Shown piece after piece: positions 14,301 to 29,300 of a stretch of 64,000 nt of DNA. The stretch is from Melitaea cinxia. Lineage: Eukaryota > Arthropoda > Insecta > Lepidoptera > Nymphalidae. Each line of letters begins with the position of its first letter. Within the stretch, counting starts at the first letter, position 1. The stretch covers positions 3,036,001-3,100,000 of the forward strand of contig NC_059414.1 of NCBI RefSeq assembly GCF_905220565.1. The letters are read 5' to 3'. The notes below the pieces were generated by a model. It was not told the origin of the DNA. It did not search any database and was given only the letters and a program-made list of their open reading frames with translations. The position numbers and the translations under genes were made by a program.

Positions 14301-17300
14301 CGCTTCAACTCCAGTTTATCCAATAAACGATTCCTTGAAGACGTTCCTATACATCGACGCATACGTGACAATTCCGAAGAGAAAACGTATTTTCTAAAAT
14401 ACCAAGTCATATTGATACGACGTTCAAGAAAATATCGTTATTAAAGAGCGTAAAAGGAACCGTCATATATCATTTGGGAATATTTGTTACGTACATTCGT
14501 CTGGAAGGTTCCATTTATAACAAAAAAAAAATGTTTTTTTTTTACTCAATCACGTAGATGAATGAAACTCTGTATTTATAAGTATGAATACGATATTATT
14601 TAGATACTTAGTTTAATACTTTTAATATGCGTGTGTGTGTCAAATACATGGTAGTGTGTGTAATGTTTTTTTATTTATTTAATATATCTTTATGCATAAT
14701 TTTAAAAAAATATTAACATTTTGCACCCTTCTATATAGAAACTATAAGCGAACGAAATTTCATACTCCTCCGACCGCAAAAGGGTACAAAGTTTTTGCTT
14801 CACGTATTATAATATATACCTACAGATTAATAAAAATACTCTCAGTTTTATAATCAAACTTCTAAAAGAAATATGTTCATACAAATATCAAAAACACAGA
14901 CATAGCCAGACATATTGCGAAGAAAATGTCACAAGTAACCACACCATATCTAAAGAATTATATTTGAAAAACGCAAATAAATATCTAATACAAATATTAT
15001 AAGTGTATCGTGATATTTCATTATTTATTTTTAAGATATAACTATGAAAAAATTTAAACTATTAATTAATTAATAATATTTACGACTTTAGTGAGTTAAA
15101 AAAGTGAGTAGAATTTATCATTATTTTTCGGTTTTACGCGCACGATAACAGTACAATGAATTTAGGTTTACTACAACAGAAATATTTTAAACGACAATTT
15201 GTAGATCAATAATGCCTATTAACACACAAAGTCCAATATATAGACGAAAGTATCTTTCTGCACATTATGAAGCCTATACAAAAGTTACCCATTGAGATCA
15301 AGATATAAATATGTAAATGCCACGTATATTCTACATTAATTTTTAAAGCTCAACTAAATCACTATAGTATCGTACAAACCTTAGTGGTATACTTTTGCTG
15401 CTTGTAATTGTGAATTTTTACATATTATTTCTTTATTTTATAATTAAATAAATAAAGAAAAATAAATGCTTAAATTCTGTGTGGCTACGGCACCAAAGAA
15501 TATAGCCACCCCCTCTCTTCCCGTTGGTCTCGTGAGAGGCGACTAAGGGATAACAAGGTTCCACTACCACCTTGGAACTTAAGAAGCCGACCGATGGCGG
15601 GATAACCATCCCACTGCTGGGTTTGAAATACAGAGGCCGAAGACGGGGAGCAGCGTCTTCGGTGCGACAAAGCCAGCCCTGCGGTCACCAACCCGCCTGC
15701 CCAGCGTGGTGACTATGGGCAACATACATGAGTTCACGCATTTTTGGCGCGAACTTGTGGAGGCCTATGTCCAGCAGTGGACTGCAATAGGCTGGAATGC
15801 TTAAAATTGTGGTGAAATTGCTATTTTACATCTATCAGTAATATATACATATATGTTTATTTTAAATATATGTTTAAAATATTAAACTTATATTATTGCT
15901 ATAAATAATTAAAAAGCGAGTGTGCTTTAGACCACACGACTGAAATAAAACTTCTTCAGCGACTACAGTAATATACGAAACGCAACTCTCTCTTTTTATC
16001 TTCATCCTCGCCCGATTACACTTCTCTCAACACTCTCGTCACGCATTTACCAGCTTACGCTTCGCTTCAGCCTGTAATATCACACTACTGGGCATAGGCC
16101 TCTTTCCCCATGTAAGAGAAAGATCAGTGCTTAATCCACCACGCTGCTCCAATGCGGGTTGGTGGATATATTCCTTACTATGAGTAACGATCGCTATCAG
16201 GTGTACATGATAACAACCGGGACCGACGGCTTAACGTGCTCTCCGAGGCACGGTGTGGAGACCCACAAGGACTGCAAAAACACCTAGACCACGGCATACA
16301 CCTGTATGGCCAATACAAATGATTATCATGTGCGGGGATCGAACCCGCAACTGCCAGCGCAACAGGCACAATACGTGGCTGTGGCCGTTGCGCCATCGCG
16401 GCGTCACCAGCTTATTCCCCTAGTTAAGCGTTCGTAAAGAAGTTTTACTGCAAAAACCATATTTCGAACATACCTTCTCCAGTTCGTCCCGTTCGCTGCG
16501 CAGTCGCCGAGCCTCTTGCGAGTCGGGCGCGCCGTGAGCACGCAGCTGAGACTCCGCCTCGCGGATAGCCCGCCCTAGCTCTTCTTCACGGGCCTGCGTT
16601 CAAATTCATTTATATGATTACTATAAACTCGAGAAATAGTTAAGATAAATTATAGTCTATCCTGTGTGTAAGTTTCATGATAAAATTACTCAATAGTTAG
16701 CGATAATATTTAATATGTAGATGTCTGTAAATGATGGTTGAAGATCCGAATTACTTTAATATGTCTGGTACGTAGGTACGTAGGTACGTACTTGTATCAT
16801 AGAATAAAATATTTTCTAAAAAGATTTCTAATTTATTAATAAAACTTTCTTCTTAATAACCTTCTTTTTCTGTCTTAGTACGATAAAGTATCTCATAGAA
16901 TTGGAGAACGTTCTTCATAGCATATAGTACGTTATAATCAGTGTTTTGTACGACGCATCTCTATTTGTTTATCGCTTATTTATGACCAAAATAAAATATA
17001 ATTTAGTATTAAAAAAATAACACAACAGAAAATTGTTAAAACTGTTATCATAATAAATCCCAAAAGTGATAACGAAACAAAAACAATTGAAAATTACATG
17101 AAAAAGCTACCCTTACTGTTAAAAAAGATACTGATTAATCACATCCTCAAACATCGACAACTGTACGAGTACGGTTGTCACACCATTCAAACGAATTTAA
17201 TTAAAACCCTTTCAGGATACTCGTAATATCTCATATCCGATTACCGGATGTAATGCAACGAGAGGTCTACACCATAAATTTATTTTACGACCGCACAAGC

Positions 17301-20300
17301 CGCCGCCGTGCATTTTCAGCCAACTCCTGATGTAGCAAGATTGTATTGGACATATATAATATGTTAACTAAACTATTTGCAATTTATCCATGAAAACATT
17401 AGTCTTGTATGTACTTCCATATATATATGATTTTTGTTATGTACGAATGTAATATTTTTTTATTTTTCGTTAAATCAGTCATCAATTAATAGGGATTTAC
17501 TGACCCCGTTATCAATTAAACATTAACATACGAGTCTTATGTCCGAACAAACCTCTGTTACAGGTACCAGCCGTCTGATACATGAAACTTTTAATAGAAT
17601 TCCTTTTTTTTTCTTTGACCCTTAAATACAAGATTGACAAAAATTGGGATTCCTATCTTAATAAGGAAATTAGGAAAAAACAAGTCAATACAAAAGCTAC
17701 TTCACCATTAGTTAAAAGAAATAATTACAGATGATTTGAATTTATCATTTTATCAAGATTCGTTTGTTTCGCCACTGCAAAACGGTGAATTAAAACATGA
17801 ATATTGATAGGAATTCGTTTCTAGAAAGATTAAGAAATCCATTAAGCATAGATAAATATAAGCATACATAATGTCGATCATTTTTCCGAGCCCAGATAAC
17901 ATCATAAAAATCTTATTTTTCGTCTAAAATGAACGATTGATGAAAACAAACCACGAGATGTAACGTAAACTTAAAATTTGAAGAATTCGTAAATATTATT
18001 TTAATAAGCAGACCACGTGTTTTTCTATTACGTGTTTATTGATTAAGGCATGGTTCCTATATAAAAATATAACAAAATCTTCATGTTTTGATAGCTTGTT
18101 ATATCCTCTTCTATCTGTCTTGAAGTGGACTTTATCTAATTGCTGCCGTAACGAGTAAACGACAAAGTTATAAAATATGTTTTACTCTACACCGCTACAA
18201 GAAAAAAAAAATTAAAAATTTATATTGAAAAAAAAAACTATTTTTTGGAAGTCTATACATATGTCGTTCTCATTAAATTTTACACAATTATTACGTAGAG
18301 AAATTTAATCCATTGCAGTAAACCTAGATTTAAATATAAACTGAAAATATCATCACCTATTAATTTAAAGTGTAAAACTGGAAAAAATTCCCATTTGGGT
18401 TCGTGTAATTAACAAATGCTTCAACACAATGACAATTAACGAACTGTTATTTCAGTGATATTGGCAATATACTGACAGCATTAATCATGGCATCAGTAAT
18501 GTAAAAGACGAACAGTTACAGTGAGATAAGCCGTGTAACACGAACGGATTACATAGTAATCAGTCTAATTCTTTTTTCTTTTTACAATAATTGGCAGGTT
18601 TTTTTAAGAGTAACTGCGGAGTTTCTTATCGATTTTTCTACGCCCTCATTAATAAAACCTAGAATTTGGTTCACATTAACAGTAAGCAATTTTTTTACAG
18701 ATTAATATAATTATAATCTGTAAAACAATAAAAGAGCTTTTGTAGATTATTTGAATAAAGAACATTTTGTTTTTGAAGCAAAAAACATACAACACTGTAC
18801 AATATGTTGTATATTTAGTAATTATCATCAAATTAAGATTTTTAATGACACGTAAAAAGATATTTTTGGAATCATATTTAATAATAAACAATAATAAATG
18901 CTTCACACTTCACACTCAACGGCCCACAGTAGGATTTTCTCATGAGTCGGGGATCCGTAAAACCACTCAATACCATGACAAACATTTATATGGCCAACAC
19001 AAATATCTGTCGTGAGCGAGGACCAAAAGCGCAACCGCCAGCGCATCAGACAATACTGTGACACCAACGCGTCGTCATTTATCTTTTTTTTTTTGTTATA
19101 ATTTATTACAAAACATAATTATAACGATCTCATTAAGTGACAACCACTAACCAAAACAGAAATACATTTAAAAAAAAACGTAATACCAAACCGTCAGAAT
19201 CGCTACATTTAAATTTGAACATTTAAAAATTTAAAATGACCGTTTGTGAATACTGTTACAATAAAATGCAACGCGCCGGAAATAAAACACAACTGACAAA
19301 TCGTTAGGAACACAGCCGCGGCAATAGCGCTTTCACGGTTATTCTATTACGATAACATTTTTATCTCAATACATATTGTTTACGGGAAAACTTTTAATTA
19401 GAAATCATTTAGTGAAACTTATGAATGATCGATATTAGTTGTAACTTTCATTTTTATTATATACTGCTAAAATAAGTGTATCACCAAATGTTAAAAATAT
19501 TTTTGACCTGATCATAAAAAAAAATCTTACATTTAAGTATTAGTAGGATGAGAATTCTGTGGGGACCAGCGCGCACAAAACAGAATCACAAACAAAATGA
19601 CACTTAAAATGGTACATCACAATTTGTACACTTACACCGACACTACAACCTCCTGTGCCCCTAGGTTGTCTGGAGATCGCTTTTCAGCGATAAGGCCACT
19701 CTTTTTACCTTATGATACTTTGTTAAAATCAATTCAATATGTATTATTATTGTTTTGGTGTATAATAAAGTGTATTGTTATGTTATGACGACAAACATCT
19801 CCATAACCTAAAAAAAATATTTGTCATAAGTGTTACCAGTGCAATCTATCGTATCGTTGCATTGATTATTAAAAAAAATCTTGAACAGTTTTAAACGGCA
19901 GTAAAAATAAGAAAGCACATGTTAATTTTGTTTGTCCATAACTCCGGCAAATCCAATTAAACACGCTTTGCCTTTAATAATAATTCACTCGTAAAACCTT
20001 TAAAAATCCTTATACAAAACGGACACTCACGGAAATGCTCAGCGAGAGACTAACACAAATATACACAGAGTTCTGTACCTATCATTTTAAAATTTACAAT
20101 ATATCAATTGATTTTCATCTTTAGTCAGTTAATGATAATGTTGAAAGTAATCTGCCGCGATGTCTGTTCATATGCCGTTCTGATTTCGAAGTGAACACAG
20201 AAGGATAGGACAGCAATATTTTCATGGTTTCAGAAATAGATTGCGCTTGGTAGGTGTGATAATATATTATAATTTTTATATTTATTTATTATTTTTGTAT

Positions 20301-23300
20301 TTGTTATGAGAAAACTTTCACTTGAAATACGGATTATTTTAATGAATTACATTCAGCCGATTAACCAAAACCTAAATAAAAATAATATTACGAGATCTAG
20401 AACATACTTTGACGTAGAGTCTATTATGTATATAATGTGTTTTATAGTCAACCATATACGGTCAATACGACCACAGTATATTCTTGTCAAAACTGTACAT
20501 TGAATATTTTTTTAAAAGAATACTTGGGGTGTGATCTACAATCGATACCGAAGCCAAAAATATGGTTTTTAGAATTTTTGTCTGTTTGTCTGTTTATCTG
20601 TTTGTCTGCATGTATGTCCGAGATAAACTCAAAAAGCACCGCATGGATTTACTTCAAATTTGGCACGAATATTATTAAGAAGTCGGGTCAACATATAGGC
20701 TACATAATATCACGCTATCGCCTACGGGGAACGAGCAGTGAACCTTTATTACTTCAACGCATTCTGTAACAACGTGTAATGTAACGACGCATATTTGAAT
20801 GTTATTGTTATTATGTTAATAACCATGCTATAAGCTAGCTTCACACTATAAATAAAGACATTCTGTAGTATATTTAGTATCAGCATTGCACCCGTGCGAA
20901 GCCGGGGCGGGTCGCTAGTTCTAACATAAGAATAATAAATCGACATAACAAAGCAACATTTCTAGTTTGTACAAAAAAAATATATTAATAATAATATTCT
21001 TCATTGCACACCATTAGACCCAAGATGTACAAAGGCGGTCTCATCGCTAAAAGAGCGATTATCATAAAAAGCGAAAAAAAGCATTTATCATAAAAAAAGT
21101 ATTATAGTTATAAACATTATTACTGTCATTTTGCTCCGTTCAACTAAATAGACGAAACTTCAAAATATTTCGATATAAAATTAATATGTAAATCCGATTT
21201 TTAAACGTTCGTATACCAAGTTTCATTTTAAACCAATCTTTAGTTTTATAATCCGAGTAACAAACAGCAACTACAAATAATTCTATAGTTAATTACGGTA
21301 GCGGTTATAAATTTCCTTTGTTATAACTGAAATCTAATTTTGGGCATAGCGTTAATGGCGTGCATCGCGTAAACAACACAAAGCACTACACCACTGCGAT
21401 GATAGCTCGACTTCCATGCATACTCGTGTTAAACGATTTTCATACAACAAAAGCCATTCAAATGTGTACATTCATTCATTACATTCATTTATTTTTATAG
21501 AAATTTTAACGAGAAGTGACAGTTACCCTCAACCAAGGCGTCTGCGAAATATAGGGAGTTTTGTAATGAAAATCGTGATAAATCTCGTAGAATCACGTGT
21601 TCATAGTGACCGTGCTAATATACTGTAATAAGAAATTAGATTATATCCTGAAAATCAATAGAAGAATAAGGACTGTGCTTTTTCAAAAACAGGGGGTTTT
21701 ACAAATTGAATAGAAAAGCAGAAGATTAGTAGCACGCGCGTTTACGCTTACTATTGACTTGATACTAAAAGACCTGACATTGCGTTTCTGATAATAAAAG
21801 ACCTGCTCAAAGAATGCGTTCCAAGCACCTAGTTTTTCCACACTCTCTACTTTCGATAATAAAGAGGTTATTAATAAAGGAAAAAACAAAATCGAAATTG
21901 ACAAACAAATATCAAAATTATAAATAAAATAATCTATAGTGACATTAGCTTTATTGCATTATTAATAAAACAAAGATATAGTTATTGCCATATGTAATCA
22001 CATATATATAATTTTTTTTTTGTATTTATTTAAAATATTCTAATCCCATAATTCCTTTTTGATATCGACGCGAACGCCACCGTACAGATTTCACAACAAA
22101 CAGCTATTTAAAGCTCGCCCGAAATAAAATATCACTATTTACACACTTGCACTAACATTCCTGATATTTACGAACGAATTTTTATTATGTTTCATTATAT
22201 GACATTTATATTCCTTTCTCGCAAAACGCTACAAATGTTTTATATGAATCTACATTCGCTTTTTGTTTAGAACGAAACACTTATACACACGTTACATTGA
22301 ATGAATACGTTACATCTATACATATAATAAAATAGTAGGAAAGTCAAAACTGTACATTGAATATTTTTTTAAAAGAATATTTGGGGAGTAATCTACAATT
22401 GATACCGAAGCCAAAAATATAGTTTTTAGAATTTTTGTCTGTTTGTCTGTATGTATGTCCGGGATAAACTCAAAAACTACTGCATGGAATTACTTCAAAT
22501 TTGGCACGAATATTATTAAGAAGTCGGGTCAACATATAGGCTACATATTATCACGCTATCACCTACGGGGAACGAGCAGTGAACCTTTATTTCTTAATTA
22601 TTAATAATCACAATATTACTTTACAAAGCAACATACATTCATACACATAATAGATAATAACGATAAAAATCATCATACTTAATCATATAGCATAAATGAA
22701 CCACAATACAAACATCACAATCAAGATACATTATAATTATAAAAATTTAACAAATTGTACTTAAATTTTGAAAGATTGTCTGAAAAAATACACAAAATGT
22801 CGTAATTAATGTGCAGTAATGGAAATGGTAAATGATTGTTTATTCGCTAAATCATCTTTGTATTCCAATGACGTAATTATCCGAAACTAATTCAACAAAA
22901 ATATTTGTAGTCTCAGACTCGCTTTTTTCATTTATTCTTTTTACATGTAAACTTTTTCACTTTACCTTCGAGACAAGTCTGGTGAACTTTAGCGACGACA
23001 GAAATTACAAAGTTTTCGTTTGCGATACGGTTCATTCGTTTAATTTAGATGTTTTTTTTTTCATTTATTTAAATAAAAATGTACAACACACTACATAAGT
23101 TATCATTATTAAATGTAATAAATGTTTTGGGATAATTGGGAATACCTTTATTTGCAATTCTATCTGACCCAGCCGGTTTACCCAGTGTGTATATGTGTTA
23201 TAGCATGGTGTTTATTGTATGTGATGTTTATAGACAGACAAAAAATATTTTTTGACTGATACTGAATAATAACTTTTTTGTTAAATCCCACGCGGACGAA

Positions 23301-26300
23301 GTCGCGCGCACAGCTAGTCATTAATATTTTTTTGAATTCTGCATGATTATTGACAACAATTTTGATGTTATGTTTACAATTGAAAGCATTTTTATAATAA
23401 CAAAAGAGATAGGAGATAGGATTAAGTAAGAAAATTTTGTCACATAATTTTATATAGCCCATGGGGCAGGTTGATGGCTTGAATTGCCAGCAGGAAATTA
23501 TTTCGATCGGGCCCCGGTATTATATCCTCAACTAGGCACGTCTGCTCTCACGGTCTTGTTACAGTTGTAGATCATAGGTGGATTGATATCGTAGTGGTTC
23601 AAATCGATAGTTTTTACAATCTATTAATTTGATTTAGCGTTGATTTGATTGAATTTGACTAGCCCGTTGGCGTAGTTTGTAGTGGCCCTGTTTTTTAACA
23701 GCTGGGCGGAAAAGTTCGTAGGCTAACATATTTTTTTCTTTGATAAAATTTTTTATTTTATTATTCTATACAGTTGCCTTAGAGAGCGATATAACGATTA
23801 TAGCGGTCATACAATTTTTCGATACCATTTTATGTAGTACGAATAATAAATAGGCCCCAGATTCGGCGAATATCTCATGGACGCTAAATTTCTTCCAGCA
23901 AGCATTCACAAGCATATTTAGGAACAGACGACCTTGTGAGTTGTGTACGCTGATGGTAAATGACACTATCTATACTAATATAAAGCTGAAGAGTTTGTTT
24001 GTTTGTTTGAACGCGCTAATTTTAGGAACTACTGGTCCGATTTGCAAAATTCTTTCAGTGTTAGATACCCCATTTATCGAGGAAAGCTATAGGCTACATA
24101 GCATCACGCTAAGACTAATAGAAGCGGAGCACCAATGAAGAATGTTCAAAATCGGGGTTTTTCCTTTTGAGAGCTTCCGCTGCGTGCGCTGCAGTTTCGC
24201 AAAAATCATGTAGGACAGAATTGTTTCTATTCCACGCGGACGAAGTCGCGGGCAGAAGATAGTGTATGATAAAAATCATTTGAAAGCTTATTCATACTGC
24301 TTTGATGTGTGGGTTAAGGCTCAGTAAACACGTAACAGGTTTTTATTCTTATCAGTTTATTGTTTTATAATACGTACTTTTATTCGAGTATCGATCAAAT
24401 ATTCATGGCAATAATATTTAACATAATTACCGGCCTTAGTAGGTTTGTAAGTTTTAAAAAGCTAAGGTTGTGAGATTGACGTTTTGAGCGTTACAGCATA
24501 AACTTGGTACCTTTATATTCATACTAGCGACCCGCTCCGGCTTCGCACGGGTGCAGTGCTGATATTAAATATATTACAGAATGTCATTATTTATAGTGTG
24601 AAGCTAGCTTATAGCATGGCTATTAACATAATAACAACAACATTCAAATATGCATCGTTAGATTACACGTTGTTACAGAATTATTGTACCATTACCCTAT
24701 TATAGATAAAGGGTTGTCCTAAAAGAAAAAAAAAATCAAACTATTTTTTAAAATTGTGTTTTCTCTATTATCACAAAATAAATCTATTAACACGTTAAGC
24801 TCACTGACAAAAATGAAAAATAATAACATAGATTTATTAACAAAATTATATCTCCCGGCAGCCTTACGATATTATTGGCGAAGACATTTATAGTATGTTA
24901 GAACCTATAACTCGAACGTAATGTTTTATGTCCTAGACCGTAATCGAAGTTCAGTTGTAACCCTATCTTTTGCTTACCCTTCCACTTCTATTGGACTGAT
25001 TTATTGTATATAGCTTGGGTATTTAGTAGATGTTGTATTATACCACTCTCTTGTACCATCCTATGAGTTATACATTTCTTAAAACGGAACTATCTAGCAC
25101 CGAAACTTCCATTTCTATCAAAGTGTTTTTGTACATAGCATATGAATGGTATGTTTGTATCGAACCTGTACATAGTATATTTAAATAGTTATATATTTCT
25201 CGAAACGGAACCCTAAAATCAGACGAATAAATGAGAGTCCGCTGAATAAACGTCGCGATCGCAAGAGACAACTTCCGGCGGCGCCTTTCACTTCCTATCT
25301 CGTCCCGGTCGAATATTTCGTTTAGGGAATCCATATTTCATATTTTTGACTTGAAATCAATCGGTAAATATTGTACTATCATTTTTAGTAGCAAAATCGA
25401 CAAAAGTTTATCTTGCACATATGTTACTGATAGTCTAACAGCAGAAAGCAACAAAGGCCTTTAAGGTCTATTTCACCTCAACTAATAAACTTTAGTTTCA
25501 GAGGTAACGAATAGAAATATCAGACAAATAATTTGAAGTTTTATCATTCAAAAAAATATGTCACAATTTTGTCCGTCGGATAACGATATATGTGAGATAA
25601 CTGAAACACTATTAGCTCACGATGAAATTGATCATAAGTATTTTTTTATTTCATCACTAGATGTCGCAAGCATTTCTGATATCCATCACATTGACATTAT
25701 CTGATACATTACTGCAAGACATTTTTAAACGTCGAGAACAGTTATTTTATTTTTATATTTTTTTTATTTTTTATAGCACAAAGTCATCATTCACAAAGAA
25801 CTTACATAGATCTTGAAATCAAAGATCAAACAATCTAATCGTCTCTTAAAACAACAGAATTACTCATAAGTAAAAAGAAACAGCTAAAACTCTCAACACA
25901 TTTGTATGTGTATATTATATTATTAGAATCTTTATTATTGGTGGTAAAAAGTAGAGATGCCACGAATATTCGGCAATTATTCGGTATTCGGCTATTCGGC
26001 CTCTTTTTTTCGCTATTCGGTATTCGGCCGAATATAGTTAACCATTTGGCCGAATACCGAATAGCATTTTTTTTATTTCCTACTAACTGTTTTTCCGCGA
26101 CTTCGCGTAAATTATAGCCCATGTCCTTTCTAAGGCTCTAGAGTATCTGTGTACCAAATTTCATTTAAATCGGTTCAGCAGTTTGGGCGTGAAATCGTGA
26201 TAAACAGATTTACTTCCTTATTTATGATAAAATACAGTAAGGATTACCAAATAAATTATGAAAAATAGTCAAAATATTACTCACAAAGATATTTATTTAA

Positions 26301-29300
26301 CCAAAAAAGAACTAACAAATTAATATTTAAAATCTACCAGTGGTAAGAAACAAACATAACAAACAAACTGCCAGTTTCTTGTCTTCACTATAAATTTCAT
26401 AAAAGTTCCAAATAGGCAATTTCTTACAAATGGATTCATTTAACTTTACTCGAATCAACGGTGATATTTCTTATGGTAACCAATCACATTAAATGTTATA
26501 TCGTAGAATACAGTACGTACGATGCACCAACGACCAACAAATAAAGCAGGTTGTAACACGACCGCGAAGTACGTATTACTTCAGCGATGCAAGTTTCGTA
26601 CGGTGACGAGTTGTGTCTTGTCGCCCGTGAAAAGTACTAAGTGTGGCCGAATGTTCGGCGCTTCGGCCAAGAGCCTCGCCGAACATTCGGTATTCGGTAT
26701 TCGGCCAAATTACTATTCGTGGCATCTCTAGTAAAAAGACATAAAATATCAATATTTTTGATTCATTTTTGTGTCTCGTTTCTTTTTTGAAAATGTAATT
26801 AAGTATATTACTTAATCAAATTTATAATCTACCCAATCAACATCTTGAGATTATTTTTTTTTATTTAAATTTCTTCTCAATTCGAGGGTAACTCAATATT
26901 TAAGGCATTCAATGAAAAATTATTAAATTTACTATGTCTAGTCAGTTTACAAGTTTAGGAATAACGAGCGCCTGAAACGGACATACAGAATGGGCTTATC
27001 CGTGGAGTAACGGAGCGAATCGTCCACGATACGACATTTACCCCTCAACAAATAAAAACAAAACCAGTATCAACAAGGCCGCTAACTTTAAACTTTATAG
27101 ACTCTGTAATACGAACTAAATGGCTTTAAACTTTGTTCAAATATTTGTTCCAGACAAATATTTGACTATTTGTGTAAAATTAGACTCTATATTGATAGAC
27201 ACTAGGTTGATTTTCGCTTGTTGTCGTTTTGTATACCTCTGGCGTTTTGCCAGTTACGGGTAAGCTGAACTGTGACAGTATGAGTTTCGCATTGCAAATA
27301 CACAATACGTCTTGTATTGTTGGATGACCGTCTTGTGATGTCGAGCAAATATGTATTTCAACTGTAGTGTTTGTTTTATTATAACATAAATTTTAGAACT
27401 GAATTGTTGTTAACGAAACAGGGCACGTCTTTTGTATGTAAAGTTACATAGTATTTGAATTACTGTTGGGAAATTGAAAATAGAACTAAAAATGGCGTTT
27501 TTCATCGTTACTACATTATCAGAGTCAGTTATTTTCAAATCTTTGTACTATAACGTTATGTCAGATAAAGTGTAACAATCACAAATAAGACAAATATACA
27601 AACATTGATACCAAAGTAGAACTTGTACAAATATAATAATATATTAATGTTTTCACAAGGGTATTCATTAGTTTAATATGAAAATAAGTTTGTTGTTTGT
27701 TCGATTTTATCGTCTTGTTTGTTTTGTGGTTCCTTTTTTTATTTTCACATTTGTTAATTTAATTTTAAACAGATGGATGGTCGAAATTGGCCTTTATGAT
27801 TATATCTCTCGTTTTTTTTAATAACTTTTTCTGTGTTGTGTACCATCCTTAATAAATAAATAATATGTTTATGGCAACACTCCAACGACATCCGAAATTA
27901 TGAAAGAACACATAAATTAACATATACTTTGAAACTTACATTGAAGACGACCGTGTGTGACTAATAGAAGTATTTAAAAAAAAAAAACTTACCTTAACAA
28001 GACTCAATCGGATGGCCAGCGAAGTGTGATCCGATGGATTAGCACTGGTAGTGAGCAATAGTTCGCGAACACTGCGTAGAGCATTCTCGGCAGCGACACC
28101 AGTAGCGCTACCAGTCACTGTAGTGTTCTTGGTTGCTTCTGGGAACCTGTCGATATGAAATGTGGCTTCAAAAACTTCTTATACGTTGCTTTGGATTGTC
28201 TACATTCGGTTATAATACGAGTTTACTGATAATATGTACAAAATTGTACTAGTATGTATGTATATTGCATCCATCGGTGTCTAGAAAATGTAATCGGGTA
28301 AATATTAATTTGATATTATGCACAGTTAGATAGGTTTGATCATAAGTTACTGGTGCTTTATCTTTTTGCATTTTAACTAGGGTAAATTTGTCCACTAAAA
28401 TTCTTGCGATGACAGTCACTGCTCCTTGTCTCGCTCCATCTGGGGCTGAAGGACTTCGTATTAGGAAAACAAGTAGCGGCAGCAACGCTAAACTATCACT
28501 AGGCACCCTATCAACTTTATTGAGCAGTGGTAACCCCATCAATCCCAACACGACCCAGTGAGGCGACGCGTCTGACCTATAGCTAGCGGTAGCATCCTTA
28601 TCAATTCTAAACATTTTTGAATATCATATCAAAAATTGACCGCTCCAGCGGGGTTCGAACCCTCGTCTAGCTTTAGCTACTATGGAACGATGTACCCGCT
28701 AGATTGAAATTTTTGATGTGATAATTTTTATATTTCGATTTAAGCGAACCGTGGCGCCGTCTATAGTGAGTTCTTTACAGAAACCCGTAACTATTCAAAG
28801 TTTCATATTACAATGAAAATCTTTGACAGGAGACGACACCATGCTATTTTTAATATGTACGATTTTATTTTTGTGTTACCCACACATTAGGAATTCTAAA
28901 CATTTTTGAATATCATATCAAAAATATTCAATTATCAATGTTAAAGCGACCAATATATCATGACAGCTCCGAGCATACACACACTATGGAGATGTTAACC
29001 TGTGGCCGGTGGTCGTGTCACGCTCGCACACAGCGCCCGCAGTATTGCATCAACCCTATACTAAAGCGACCAGTAAATGATGACACGTAGCGACGTTCGC
29101 CCACTAAGGCGCCTCGTCTCATCAACACTAGGCGACCAGTAAACGATGGCCCGTCCCGCTGTTCACCCAGCGAGGCGGCTCGTCTCACCTGTGCCTGGCG
29201 GCGTGCCGGACCCTCAGCTGGTGCGCGTCCAGCTGCTCGCGCACCGCGCCCGCCAGCGCCCCCCCACACGACCGCAGCACCACGCGGCCCAAGGCCGAGA

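Larger units (their letters stand above)
6215..16473. other. 10.3-kb intron between exons ff and gg
   Basis: Holds at least eight repeat copies (6335, 8205, 8968, 11405, 12319, 12657, 13275, 13945, 15477, 16065). The parts between them (6800-8200, 9300-11400, 14220-15460) are AT-rich. I see no exon, but a GC-richer unassigned patch lies at 9640-9790 and a CCCC/GGGG-rich patch at 10240-10300. Confidence 0.75.
16594..27992. other. 11.4-kb intron between exons ee and ff
   Basis: The largest intron. Contains the repeats at 18930, 19640, 20486, 22343, 23285, 23971, 24523 and the hAT element at 25952. The segments 16650-18900, 21000-22300, 22600-23950, 24700-25940 and 26740-27990 show nothing I can interpret. 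Confidence 0.75.
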
